From Acanthamoeba sp. SK_2022b (Eukaryota; Discosea; Longamoebia; Acanthamoebidae), in the NCBI GenBank assembly GCA_027943245.1, contig JANDJZ010000974.1:1-15724 (forward strand): a stretch of 15,724 bases of DNA, read 5' to 3'. Under the pieces are notes generated by a model. That model worked only from the letters and a program-made list of their open reading frames with translations, did no database searches and had not been told where the DNA came from. A program made the position numbers and the translations under genes. Position 1 is the stretch's first letter, and each line of letters begins with the position of its first letter. Positions 1 to 9,002 of the stretch are shown in pieces.

Positions 1-556
1 GGTTGTCGTGCTGCCCGGCACCCGCCCTGTGGTATCCCCAACAAGTGTTGGAACACATGTGGGTGGGTGGGTGGGTGGGGGAGGGCTTCAATTTCTCCTC
101 GTGGCACCAAGTACGGCCCGTGGGAGGAGGGCACGCACCGATGGGTCTTGGCCACGACCGGACGCAGGCAGTTCTTGAGCTGTGCATCATCGTCCACGAG
201 GCCTTCCAAAGCCTCCTCGAACTGTCGCAGCTGGCCAGCGTCGCTGCACATAGCCCTCTGCAACTTCCTCTTGAACAACACCCCGTCATCTTCACAACAC
301 GTGGCCCAGCAGGTTATTGAGGAGACCTGGACCGGGCGTGATGGCACCGAAGATAAAGGGAGGGTGCACCAATAAGAATCGCTTCGCCCTTGATTGCAGC
401 TCCTGCCGCTACCAGCGCTAGCGTGAATGCATTCTCTTTTAATCTCGTGGCATCCGTCTCCGCATCCTCCTCAAGCCTCATCCTTTTTTTGCTGGGCGGA
501 GCGGCGGCATGATGAAGTGAGGATCCAAAACGCTTGGTGGCCTTGTTTCCATCCAT
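1..556 (-). CDS. Unrecognised gene, 5' part only (runs off the left edge)
   Basis: I do not recognise this protein. The start is the ATG at 556-554, which begins MDGNKATKRFG. A proposed splice model is exon 556-370, intron of 43 nt, exon 326-301 (26 nt), intron of 43 nt, exon 257-139, and then perhaps an intron to 27 and an exon from 26 off the edge. All introns are GT-AG and the phases (1, 0, 2) keep one frame. Visible features are a basic stretch PPSKKRMRLEED near residue 25 that could be a nuclear localisation signal, an alanine-rich hydrophobic helix (ALVAAGAAIKG) followed by a Leu-rich segment, and an acidic amphipathic helix containing QLRQFEEALEGLVDDD. The small introns and the tiny second exon are the weak points. 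An alternative reads a longer second exon from an acceptor at 327 straight through to 139. The left edge removes the C-terminus. Confidence 0.4.
60..87 (+). repeat. GGGT tandem tract, G-quadruplex motif
   Basis: Four GGGT units followed by GGGGGAGGG give at least five separate runs of three or more G with one-base loops. This fits the classical intramolecular G-quadruplex pattern on the plus strand. It lies in what would be the last visible intron of the minus-strand gene, so its transcript would carry the C-rich strand. Confidence 0.75.
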
Positions 557-746
557 TTACTGCAGAAAGAAGACGTAGCCTGCCGCAAGATGTTTGACGG
601 ACCAAAACCTTCCTCGAAAATTTTGGTTGTGTGACACAACCAGAAACAAGTATTCTCACCACTCCACCGTGACGCCACCATGCCCCACCCACACCACCCT
701 TAGCGTCACATTGTAACATGGTGAGGAGTAGTGTTTTTGTGCACAA

Positions 747-804
747 TGCACAACATCACACCACAATACCTCCACACCACCATCACTACCACACCACACC
801 CAAT
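747..804 (-). repeat. CA-rich island (CACCAC/ACCACA units)
   Basis: A stretch built almost only of C and A with T at intervals, made of CACCA, CACAAC and CATCAC words. Read on the minus strand it is a GTGGTG/TGTGGTG sequence of the same style as the large domain at 14060-15724. It looks like a small piece of the same simple-sequence family in the opposite orientation. Confidence 0.55.
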
Positions 805-976
805 ACTAACTGCACTGAACCACATGGCAGTCTACGCCCCCGGCCCAGATGCAGGAGCCAAAATCCTTCACGGATTTGGGAGAAGTGGATGGTCACGGAG
901 TGTCTTTTTACCGCCGGTGGTGGGGAAAATGAGGGTGGGGTATGTAGAGGGAAAGGGATGCATTTGTCCTGCCAAT

Positions 977-1018
977 TGTAGCCATAAGATTACTGGATCC
1001 AGGAATCTTATGGCTACA
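977..1018. repeat. 42-bp near-perfect palindrome
   Basis: The 15-nt arm TGTAGCCATAAGATT (977-991) is exactly complementary to 1004-1018. The 12-nt centre contains the self-complementary CTGGATCCAG (993-1002). Over 21 base pairs only one pair (A992 with G1003) fails. It sits about 130 bp upstream of the RPL12 TATA-like box. A dimeric protein site, a cruciform, or the joined ends of a small inverted-repeat element are all possible. Confidence 0.85.
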
Positions 1019-1149
1019 GTACACCTCCCGAAAACGTTGCCCGTTCGGACGGGTTGCGTGATGTTCTGCGCTCATCGTTTTCTCCCTCCGGCTCGCATAA
1101 ACGACGTTTTCTTTTCTTCTCTCTTTTTTCTCCAGTCTTCGGCAGAGGG

Positions 1150-1196
1150 ATAAAATAAGACACGGACAGCGCCGTCTTTTTTTCTTCCTTCTCCCC
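1150..1196 (+). promoter_or_regulatory. RPL12 core promoter: TATA-like box and pyrimidine tract
   Basis: An AT-rich ATAAAATAAG at 1150-1159 is followed about 25 nt later by a long uninterrupted-looking pyrimidine tract at 1175-1196. The spacing is that of a TATA box and its start site. Messages for ribosomal proteins in many eukaryotes begin in an oligopyrimidine tract (5'TOP). Placing the start site inside this tract is an inference; no transcript evidence is available here. Confidence 0.5.
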
Positions 1197-1285
1197 TGCT
1201 CGCGTTGGTGCATCGCTTTCCTGGTCGATTTCTCTCCGAAGTCATCCACACCCTCGCCCTTCTCTAGCCCTACTCCAACTTCAAC

Positions 1286-1965
1286 ATGCCCCCCAAGCTT
1301 GATCCCAATGCTATCGTTGAGCGTATGTGTCCCCACCCTCGATTCTCCGTTCGGGGCGTTCGTTCTCTAACAACCAAATGCGCTCGCAGTCATCGTCCGC
1401 GTGACTGGTGGTGAGGCCGGAGGTGTAGCTTCCCTCGCCCCCAAGGTCGGTCCTCTTGGTCTGTCCCCCAAGAAGATTGGTGACGACATCGCCAAGTCGA
1501 CCCAGGAATGGAAGGGCATGAAGATCACCGTCAAGCTCATCATCCAGAACAGACAGGCTAAGGTCGAGGTCGTTCCTAGCGCCGCCTCCCTGCTGATCAA
1601 GGCTCTGAAGGAGCCCCCTGCCCCTACTAACCAGAAGAAGGAGAAGGGTGCCCCCGGACGTATGTTCTCCTCTCCTCCCATTCTAGGCGCAAAACTGTTG
1701 CTCGAATTAATCTCCTTTTCTCTCCCCTCTCAATCTTTGCTACATCACAGCCAAGCACGATGGCAACCTCACTTTCGATGACGTCATTGAGGTCGCCAAG
1801 GCGATGCGCAACAGGAGCATGGCCAGGACTTTCGCCGGCACTGTGAAGGAGATGCTTGGCACGTGCGTGTCTCTCGGCTGCACCATCGACGGCAGGGGTG
1901 CCCGCGACGTGCAGAAGGCTGTTGATGACGGCGAGTTCGACGATCGCCTCGCCCAGTTCGCCTAA
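1286..1965 (+). CDS. RPL12: 60S ribosomal protein uL11 (RPL12)
   Basis: This protein of the large cytosolic ribosomal subunit sits at the base of the P-stalk on the GTPase-associated centre of 28S rRNA, where elongation factors bind. Exons are 1286-1322, 1390-1659 and 1751-1965, joined at two phase-1 GT-AG introns of 67 and 91 nt, giving 173 aa (the human protein has 165). The N-terminus [12 protein letters not shown] is followed by RVTGGEAGG, the hallmark block [21 protein letters not shown] (residues about 28-48), then [17 protein letters not shown] and [18 protein letters not shown]. The C-terminal rRNA-binding half contains [12 protein letters not shown] and a [15 protein letters not shown] block ending in the conserved IDGR. 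The short first exon carrying only the N-terminal tail is common in ribosomal protein genes. It is convergent with the RCC1-repeat gene; the stop codons lie 98 bp apart. Confidence 0.97.
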
Positions 1966-2063
1966 AACTGCAGCTTTGCCGCATTAAATATAAAAAAAGT
2001 TCACAAAAAGCCACTTTAATTTGCCCTCCTGGATTGATTGAAATGGGGCGGTGCAGTATGGCC
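1966..2063. terminator. Shared convergent 3' region of RPL12 and the RCC1-repeat gene
   Basis: These 98 bp separate two convergent stop codons. An AT-rich block ATTAAATATAAAAAAAG begins at about 1984 and could hold the RPL12 polyadenylation signal (a variant, not exact AATAAA). The minus strand reads CAAATTAAAG near 2015-2024, a possible variant signal for the RCC1-repeat gene. The 3' ends may overlap. Confidence 0.4.
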
Positions 2064-3985
2064 TCACCGCAGGACCCGAGCAATGGTGGTGTCCATTCCG
2101 CAACTCACCATTTCTGTGCGGCCGGGCAGAGAGGAGAGACGCCGCGGCGCTTGCTCGTTGACACCGTCGCCAAAGCCAAGCGCGCCGTGCTAGACGCCGG
2201 ACAAGAAAAGGATGCAAGACCACCATGGTTAGCGCGCTGCCACAGCCACCACAACAACATCAGCGGAAGGAAGAGGCACCTGACCAAATCCCCAGAGCCA
2301 GAGGCCACCATCCTCCGTGATGACGGCCGAGTGGTCAGCTCCCGCAGAAAGACTTGCGGCGCGAAGGCCACCAAAGGCGTCAAGGCGCAGTGGAATTGTC
2401 TGATCACCGCCAGCGCCCCCATCGCCCAGGCCCAGCTTGCCATCCGCGTGGGAGCCCCACACAAACACTGCACCGCGCGGGGTCAGTTGAAGCTCATAGG
2501 CTGCGACCGCCCCAGCGCAGCGGCAACGCGAAGGCGTGTTGGGATCGGGGCGGAGGGGGAGGAAGACCTTCTCCGGCGCTCGTGAGGGCTAGAGAATGAG
2601 TGGCACCGGCAGCGATATCCACGACGTCCATACCAGCCAAGCTTTCCACGGGCTGCGCCGCTGGCACCAAGTCCCTGCGCCATTTTAGCCATAAGCGACC
2701 GCACTCCCCGAGACTGTGACAGTCCTGAGTAGCCATTATTATTATTATTATTGTTATTATTGTTATTATTATTATGAGTATTGTACCTGTGGCCAAGGCC
2801 GCATTGGCCGTGCAGATTCCAGCCCCATGTCAGCACCTGATCCCCCGCCAGCACTAGAGTGTGCCCCCACCCGGACACTACCTGCACACAGCCCCCCCCC
2901 CCGAGAGATGCGTGAGCGGCCGACACAACTCCACAGCCACGGCTGCAGCCGAATGGGGGGGGGGGCTCCGCGCGGATGTACGCACCTTGCGGATGGGCGC
3001 AGGGATGCCGCGGATGGGCACGGGCCGGAGACAGTCGGCGGTGCTGGCGTGTGTCTGGCCAAGCTTGGCCCCGTTGCCAAATCCCCATGCCCGGTCTCCT
3101 GCAGGAGTAGACGCGTCGTCAGGAGCCAGCCACCACAGAGTAAAGGTGGTTGTAGTAGTAGCAGCAGCATCGCATCAACCGGTTGGCCATCGCGGGGGCG
3201 AAGGTGGCGATGGTGGGTGGGGCAGCGGGTGAGGTGGTGGCGTACTTGTGGCCGCAATGGTAAAATCTTCGCCACAGGCCACCATGCTCACCTCGGCCCC
3301 TCTCAGCTCCTGCGCCCCCCCCCCCGGTCCGTTGCGCCCCACACGGACCATCACGTGGTGGTTGGGCGCGGCGTCACAGATCTTCCCCCCCTCACCATCG
3401 CCCGATCGGGGGCGCAGTCCAGGGAGCTAGCTGCTGAGCGTACGGCGATTTCTGTGAGGCGAAGCACGTCGTGCGCGATGCCGAGGCCTGTCTGTCCGCG
3501 GTGCCCGCGCCCCGACGCAAACAGTCGGCCACCCCGAGACACCACCGTGTGGAAGGAGCCAAGCCCCGCGCCGCCCCATTCCCCCGAGACCTCGCCGCCA
3601 CCCTCCTCTGCCGTAGGCGGCAGTGGGGTAGGCCGGTGGCGGTCGCGGGTGTCGCCCAGCCCCAGCTGCCCACTACAGTTGCGCCCCCACACGAGCGCCG
3701 CACGCCCAGCTGCATGCGCCCGAACGCATCCATGAGCATCAAGGCTTGGCCCACAGAGCGGTGGGGAGGAGCACCTTGTCCGGGCTTGGGCAGAGCGAGT
3801 GTGTGGGCGGGCCCACACACGATGCGAGAGGACAGGAGGCTTGGTCCGGATTCTCCCCAATCTTCTGCCGGGAGGGAGTGAGTAACGGCAGGGCCCATGC
3901 CCAGCTGTCCGCGCCACCCACTGCCCCACCGCAGTAGGGCGTGTGCGGGTCGCGTGCGAGCACCACATACGCCGGGCTGAGCCAT
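2064..3985 (-). CDS. RCC1-repeat seven-bladed beta-propeller protein
   Basis: Eight exons (minus strand, 5' to 3'): 3985-3775, 3709-3396, 3309-3246, 3098-2986, 2881-2787, 2674-2568, 2467-2280 and 2189-2064. All introns are GT-AG (65-147 nt) and the frame is kept through phases 1, 0, 1, 0, 2, 1, 0, giving 405 aa. Seven RCC1 blade signatures are visible in order: WGSGWRGQLGMG, VWGRNCSGQLGLGD, ASGRGHRGQTGLG, AWGFGNGAKLGQ, TWGWNLHGQCGLGH, VWGSHADGKLGLGD and LWGFGQHGALGFGD, most linked by CG..HT or AG..HS motifs. Seven blades is a whole propeller with no other domain. RCC1 propellers act as Ran exchange factors, ubiquitin-ligase modules or light and protein sensors. Nothing here shows which applies, so I do not call it RCC1 itself. 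The start Met lies 164 bp from the divergent VPS18 start. Blade three is the least conserved. Confidence 0.9.
2734..2776 (+). repeat. ATT/GTT trinucleotide microsatellite in RCC1-repeat intron 5
   Basis: A run of ATT units interrupted by GTT, lying inside the 112-nt fifth intron (2786-2675) of the minus-strand gene, directly after its donor site. Confidence 0.85.
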
Positions 3986-4149
3986 GACCGGCGCCGACGG
4001 ATTCCCAGTGTTTGACAAACAAACAAATAAACTGTTTTTAATTTTTAATAAATATAAACTTTTATTAAAAGCTAGAGTGATACGAAGAGGAAGGAGCGGA
4101 TCCACGTTGCATTTCCCATCAGGCTCCAGCAACACGTGAACCGTTGGAC
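3986..4149. promoter_or_regulatory. Divergent promoter of the RCC1-repeat gene and VPS18
   Basis: The 164 bp between two start codons facing away from each other. The core at 4011-4070 is almost pure A+T, in sharp contrast to the GC-rich flanks, and contains AATAAATATAAA, which gives TATA-like words on both strands. A common nucleosome-poor core serving both genes is inferred. No known activator site is recognised. Confidence 0.55.
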
Positions 4150-4964
4150 ATGCTCTTCGACGAATTTGATGCCCCGCCCTATGGCGCAGGGCAAAGCACC
4201 GGTGCTCGCCCCTCCCTTGGACGGGAGAGGGACCCACGCCCTCGTGCCGAGGATCCAGACTACGATAATCTCGACCAGGTACCTTGGCACGGGATAGGGA
4301 GAGTGGGCGCCACTGATGATCTTTGGAGGATGTTGTTGTTGTGGTTGTGGTTGTTGTAAAATCTGATCTAATCCTATTTTCGGGGGGCGAGAAACAGCTG
4401 TTGGAGGGCATAGCGCAGGTGGGCCTGGGCCCGAGGCAGGGAGCGCAGCAGCAGCAGCAGGGCGAGCCTATGTTTGGGCTGGAGAAGGTGCCCTACCAGC
4501 CCAAGGGTCTCAAGCAGATGGCGGTGTGCAACGACGTGGTGGTCATGGCCCTGAGCAACGGACACATTATACGCTTGCGCCTGGACGCTCCCGACGACCT
4601 TGAAGGCACGCGCGCGCGCCATCCGCCTGTGGTCGCGGGTTGGGGCACCCGTGGGAGGTATCAGCTGATGTCCGCGCGGTCCGTCTCTGATGCAGACATC
4701 GAGTTTGCTCGCAGAAAGGAGGACCAGATCCACAGCATCTTCCTCGACCCCACCGGCAACAGTCTCATCATCTCCATGGAGAACAAGGAGAATTGGTACC
4801 TCCACGCCACCTGGAAGAAGCCCCGCCTCCTTTCCAAGATGAAGGTGCTCCTCTCCCTCCCTTCCACAACCCGGGCCTTACGGTGGTGCCCCCTTTTTGT
4901 GCGCGTGTGCGTGTGCGTGCGTGTCACCCATCGCTTATCACGTGGCCATCTCTCGCTTGCCACT

Positions 4965-5036
<72 letters not shown>

Positions 5037-6935
5037 GTGGTGTTGCGTGTTATGTTGTGGCGTGTGCGCGATGGCTCTGATGGTTTGTGGTGCCAACGAT
5101 GACGCATCGCGCTGGCCAGGGCCTGCTGATAGAGTCCGTGGCGTGGGACACCGCCAACACGGACCCTTCCAACACGGGGGAGATCCTCATCGGCTCGCGG
5201 GATGGCCGCATCTTCGAGACTGCCGTGGAGGCCAAAGACAAGCTCTTTGTAGAGGGCAAGGAGAAGTATTTCAAGCCCATCTACGCCCTCGGCGAGGACC
5301 AGGTAGGCCTCTCCGCACTCTACACCGTGTGCCCTTGCCCCCCGTTGGCTCCATTTCATTGGCTTACCCACTTTTATTATTTATTTATCTATTTATTTAT
5401 TTATTTAACAGCCGGTACTGGGCCTGCGATACGAACGTTTCCCACCGTCGCGTGTCGAGGGCCCCAAGTTCTTTGTCATGGCCGCCACCGGTAACGCTCC
5501 CCCCCCCCCTGCGACTCATCGCCATTACAAGTGGCCTCCTCCTCCTCCTCGCCGCCGCCGCCGCCTGACATGCGCGCGTCGTGGCGCGCATGGACTAGGG
5601 ACGCGCCTGTACCAATTTATCGGAGGGCCCACGTTTGAGGCTCTGTTCGCCAACTACGACCGCAACCCGGCCTTCCTGGAGTTGCCAGGCGATCTGGCCC
5701 GCTCTGAGATCAGCTTCTTCTCCAAGTACCAGGTACCGCTCGCCCTCTCCCCCCCCCCGCGGCGTCGACGGCAGCGTTCACTTCTTCCTTTATTTTATTT
5801 TATTTTATTTTATATTTTATTTATTTTTAAATCAAAAAAGGGGGGAGTCTTACCAGTTGCGTCCTCCTCGTGCCTCACGGGCGTGTGCTGGGCGTGTGCT
5901 GGGCGTGTGGGGTGGGCGGTAGGGGGTGGCCAAATCGTTCGCGTGGTTGACGGGCCCCGGCATCTACCACGGGAGCCTGGTGTTTGGGTCGCAGAACCCG
6001 GGGGACTCGGTGATGGCGGACACGCAGCTGTTGCCGTACCCGTTCGACGAGTCGCGGCAGCGCCGCCTGGCCTCCCCGCTCTCGCTCGTGCTCTCCGAGT
6101 TCCACTTCCTGCTGCTCTACGAGGACCGCTTCATCGCCGTCTCGCAGCTCGACAACACCATCGCGCACGAGGAGAGCCTGGGCCGCGCCTCCCGCGGCTC
6201 GCGCATGCGGGGCCTCGTGTTCGACCCCACCAAGTCGGCCCTGTGGGCCTACGCCGAGGACGCCATCTACCAGCTCTTCGTCATCGACGAGGACCGCCAC
6301 GTGTGGCGCAAGTACCTCGAGAAGGGCCTCTTCGAGGAGGCCCTCCGCTACTGCAAGCTCCCCCACCAGCGCGACCAGGTCCTCCTCGGCCAGGCCGAGT
6401 ACTACCTCCAGGCCAAGCGCTTCGAGTCCGCCGCGCGCGCCTTCGCCAAGACCACGGCCCCCTTCGAAGAAGTCGCCCTTCGCTTCATCGCCCTCGGCGA
6501 GAAGGACGCCCTCAAGGCCTTTCTCACCACCAAGCTCTCGTACACCAGCCTCGCCTCTCTCTCTCTTCGCTCTCTCTTCGCTCTCTCTTCGTGTGTGTGA
6601 TGTGTGTGATTGTGTGTGATTGTGTGTGATTGTGTGTGATGTGTGTGTGTGATGTGTATGTGATGTGTGTGTGTGTGTGTGTGTGTGTGCTGCTTAACGG
6701 GGGGGGGGGTGATGGGTTTCCTTGGGTACGTCAGGTATCTGCCCCCGACAGCACTCATGCAGCGTACCGCGCTGGGGGTGTGGATCGTGGAGCAATACCT
6801 CGCTCGCCTCAACCAGCTGCGCGAGGTGCGCCTGCAGGACCAGTACACGATGCTCCTCGACGAACTTCGGTGCGTGCTACGCCCCCCCCCCCCCAATGCA
6901 CGCGCTGCGAGGCCGTTCAGGGAAACTGACCACAC

Positions 6936-6992
<57 letters not shown>

Positions 6993-7538
6993 CAGGGGAT
7001 TCCTCAAAGAGCAGCGGGAAGACCTGGAGCGTGCTCGTCCGACCATCAACCAGCTCCTTTGGTCCCACGGCCACCCGGACCTTGCCCGGTACGTAGCCGT
7101 CGCCGCCGCTCTTGGTCGACACGAGGGACCCATTCCACCGGCTGCTGCGGGGCTCACGCCATTCGGGGGTGGGGGGGGGGCATTGGCCCGTGCAGGTTCT
7201 TCGCGGCAGCCGTCGGAGACGAGGCGCGAGTGTTGCGGGACCTCGTGCGCGGAGGTGAATGGGCCAACGCGCTGGACGTCCTGACACGGGCCAACTCGGG
7301 GGAGCTCTACTACCAGTTCTCGCCCATCCTCATGGCCCACGTGCCGCGCCTCACGGTTGATGCCTGGATCAGCTCACGCACGCCCCTTCAGCCTCGCAAG
7401 CTCCTGCCCGCGCTCATGCGCTACCAGCCCTCGCTCCAGGTTCGCCACGGCGCTGCCCCCCCCCCAACACCACATCTCGCCCACTTGCTTGTGCGACGCT
7501 AAGAAGCTTTCTATCTCTCGGCCTCGCCATCTGTCTGC

Positions 7539-7607
<69 letters not shown>

Positions 7608-8896
7608 GTGTTGTGTGCGTGTGTGATATATCAGGGTCCCAACGAGTCCATCCGCTACCTGGAGCACTGCATCCAGAAGGGCAACCAAGACCCGGCCATC
7701 CACAACTACCTCCTCTCCCTCTACGCGCAGCAGGTGCTCCTACTTCTCCTGGGCGGCCGTCTTGCTCGCGGGGGTGGGTGGGTGCTGCGACAAGGGACCG
7801 CCGCTGATGCGCAGCGCTGGTGGTGGGTGGGTGGGGCTCAGGGGAGCGAGGAAGCGCTGCTGGGTTTTCTGCAGAGGGAGGAGGCGGCGTTCGACCTGCG
7901 GTACGCGCTGAGGCTGGCCCTGCGGCACGAGAAGACGCGCGCGTGCGTGGACATCTACTCGGCGATGGGCCTGCACGAGGAGGCCGTGGACGTGGCCATC
8001 CGGCTCGACGTCAACTTGGCCAAGGCGCACGCGAACAGGCCGCAGGACGACGAGCTGCGCAAGAAGCTTTGGCTGCGCATCGCGCGCCATGTGGTGGAGG
8101 AGGACCAGGACATCAAGAAGGCCATGGCGTTCCTCAAAGACTGCGAGCTGCTCAAGATCGAGGACATCCTGCCCTTCTTCCCGGACTTTGTGCTGATCGA
8201 CGACTTCAAGGAGGAGATATGCGGCTCTCTCGAGGAGTACAACCGGCACATCGAGGACCTCAAGCACGAGATGGACGACGCCACGCACAGCGCCGATCTC
8301 ATCCGTCTCGACATCAAGCAGCTGCGCTCCAAGTGTGGCTTCGTCGCGGGCAACCAAAAGTGCAACCTGTGCGCCTATCCGGTGCTCTCGCGGCAGTTCT
8401 ACCTCTTCCCGTGCCAGCACACCTTCCACGCCGACTGCCTGGCCCGCGAGATAACGCGATACCTCTCCGACGCCCAGCGCCTCCGCCTCCGCGAACTCCA
8501 GCTCCTCGTCGCCCAACACTCGCGCGCTCCCGCCCCGCGGCCCAAGACCTCCTCCTCCTCCTCCTCCCCCTCCTCGCCGGACGGCGCGCCTGCCTTGTCC
8601 CCCAAGGCCGACGCCACAGACCTTCTCGCTCCCGTGCAGACCGAGCAGCTCAAGGTTCCGCCCCCCCCCCACAAAGACACTTTTCGTGCTCCCCCCTCCT
8701 CTCACACCACCACCGCTTTCTTCTTTCTTCTGCGTACGTGTACACAACACTGCCGCCGGCCAACGGCCCGCAGAGCGAGCTGGACGACCTCGTGGCCTCG
8801 CAGTGCATCACCTGCGGCAAGTTGACCATCGACTCCATCACGCAGCCCTTCGTCGACGTGCGCGACCAGGACTTGGTGAAGAGCTGGTTCATCTGA
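4150..8896 (+). CDS. VPS18: VPS18, HOPS/CORVET core subunit with C-terminal RING-H2
   Basis: Class C vacuolar protein sorting subunit that tethers endosomal and lysosomal membranes. Twelve exons: 4150-4278, 4398-4844, 5120-5302, 5412-5490, 5599-5732, 5923-6539, 6735-6869, 6996-7088, 7196-7439, 7635-7733, 7842-8654 and 8774-8896. All introns are GT-AG and in phase; the product is 1031 aa (human 973). An N-terminal propeller (about 60-470) holds GLLIESVAWD, LYQFIGG, FAWLTGPG and EFHFLLLYEDR. An alpha-solenoid (about 470-880) holds QFSPILMAHVPR, AIHNYLLSLYA, ELRKKLWLRIARHVV and LLKIEDILPFFPDFV. The RING ligands are C894, C897, C911, H913, H916, C919, C1002 and C1005, split by a Ser/Pro-rich insert of about 80 aa, as in animal VPS18. 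A run of five Gln occurs near residue 60. The exon 6 donor (6540) is chosen because it restores KLSYLPPTAL; a later donor in the TG tract is less likely. Confidence 0.97.
4968..5033 (+). repeat. (GT)33 microsatellite in VPS18 intron 2
   Basis: An uninterrupted GT run inside the largest VPS18 intron (4845-5119, 275 nt). It can form Z-DNA, and because it is pure it should be length-variable between strains. Confidence 0.95.
5371..5407 (+). repeat. TTTA tetranucleotide tract in VPS18 intron 3
   Basis: TTTA units with a few changes lie immediately before the acceptor AACAG at 5407-5411 and take the place of the usual pyrimidine tract. Confidence 0.85.
5790..5829 (+). repeat. TTTTA pentanucleotide tract in VPS18 intron 5
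   Basis: Repeated TTTTA units with slight decay in the 190-nt intron 5733-5922. The same intron also has a C run near 5750 and a GGGCGTGTGCT-type repeat near 5888-5910. Confidence 0.85.
6590..6690 (+). repeat. Compound TGTGTGAT / TG microsatellite in VPS18 intron 6
   Basis: TGTGTGAT-type units with small length changes lead into a purer TG run ending near 6689. Upstream at 6556-6590 is a CTCT run with two copies of CTTCGCTCTCT, and downstream a G run at about 6701-6710. The whole intron is 6540-6734. Confidence 0.9.
6937..6991 (+). repeat. (AC)27 microsatellite in VPS18 intron 7
   Basis: A pure AC run that ends three bases before the acceptor AG (6994-6995), so this intron has no pyrimidine tract next to its 3' splice site. 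A C run of about 12 lies near 6882-6893 in the same intron. Confidence 0.95.
7539..7606 (+). repeat. (CT)10(GT)24 compound microsatellite in VPS18 intron 9
   Basis: CT units at 7539-7558 pass directly into GT units at 7559-7606, within the 195-nt intron 7440-7634, shortly before the acceptor ATATATCAG. Confidence 0.95.
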
Positions 8897-9002
8897 TGAA
8901 AACCGGGGCACGCGTAACACAGAGCTGGAGCCCAAGGTGATATAATTGGGTGTTTTTTTCTCTCTCGCTCTCTCCTCTCTGTTTCTCTATTGAGCCCGAC
9001 TC
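8897..9002. terminator. Convergent 3' region of VPS18 and the TACC gene
   Basis: 106 bp between two convergent stop codons, with a T- and CTCT-rich stretch at about 8952-8985. No canonical AATAAA is seen for either gene. The 3' untranslated regions must be short or overlap. Confidence 0.4.

Larger units (their letters stand above)
557..1149. other. Intergenic region between the left-edge gene and RPL12
   Basis: No coding model is supported here; the open frames are low-complexity or overlap the palindrome. It holds a CA-rich island at 747-804, a 42-bp palindrome at 977-1018 and, from about 1080, pyrimidine-rich DNA leading into the RPL12 promoter. It must also contain the promoter of the minus-strand gene that starts at 556, but I see no clear TATA box for it. 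Confidence 0.6.

Noticed and set aside
908..1336. Minus-strand open frame of 142 codons across the RPL12 promoter
   Set aside because: It runs through the palindrome, the pyrimidine tract and RPL12 exon 1 in antisense and shows no protein-like motif.
2716..3735. Plus-strand open frame of 339 codons over the RCC1-repeat gene
   Set aside because: It is antisense to seven aligned RCC1 blades with proper introns on the minus strand, starts in a Tyr-coding triplet repeat and is otherwise Pro/Arg/Ser low-complexity.
3934..3985. An extra first intron in the RCC1-repeat gene using GTATGT just after MAQPG
   Set aside because: The donor looks good, but joining it to the nearest acceptor (GGGGCAG) puts the WGSGWRGQLGMG blade out of frame; reading straight through keeps it.
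3392..4411. Single minus-strand frame of 339 codons as the RCC1-repeat gene start
   Set aside because: Only its middle part (from 3985) is the first RCC1 exon. The upstream part crosses the AT-rich promoter and VPS18 exon 1, and after 3775 the correct frame is reached by splicing, not by reading on.
7740..8750. Minus-strand open frame of 336 codons opposite VPS18
   Set aside because: It lies antisense to the conserved VPS18 exon 11 and two introns, has Arg/Val/Gly-rich low-information sequence, and arises from the high GC third-position bias of the real gene.
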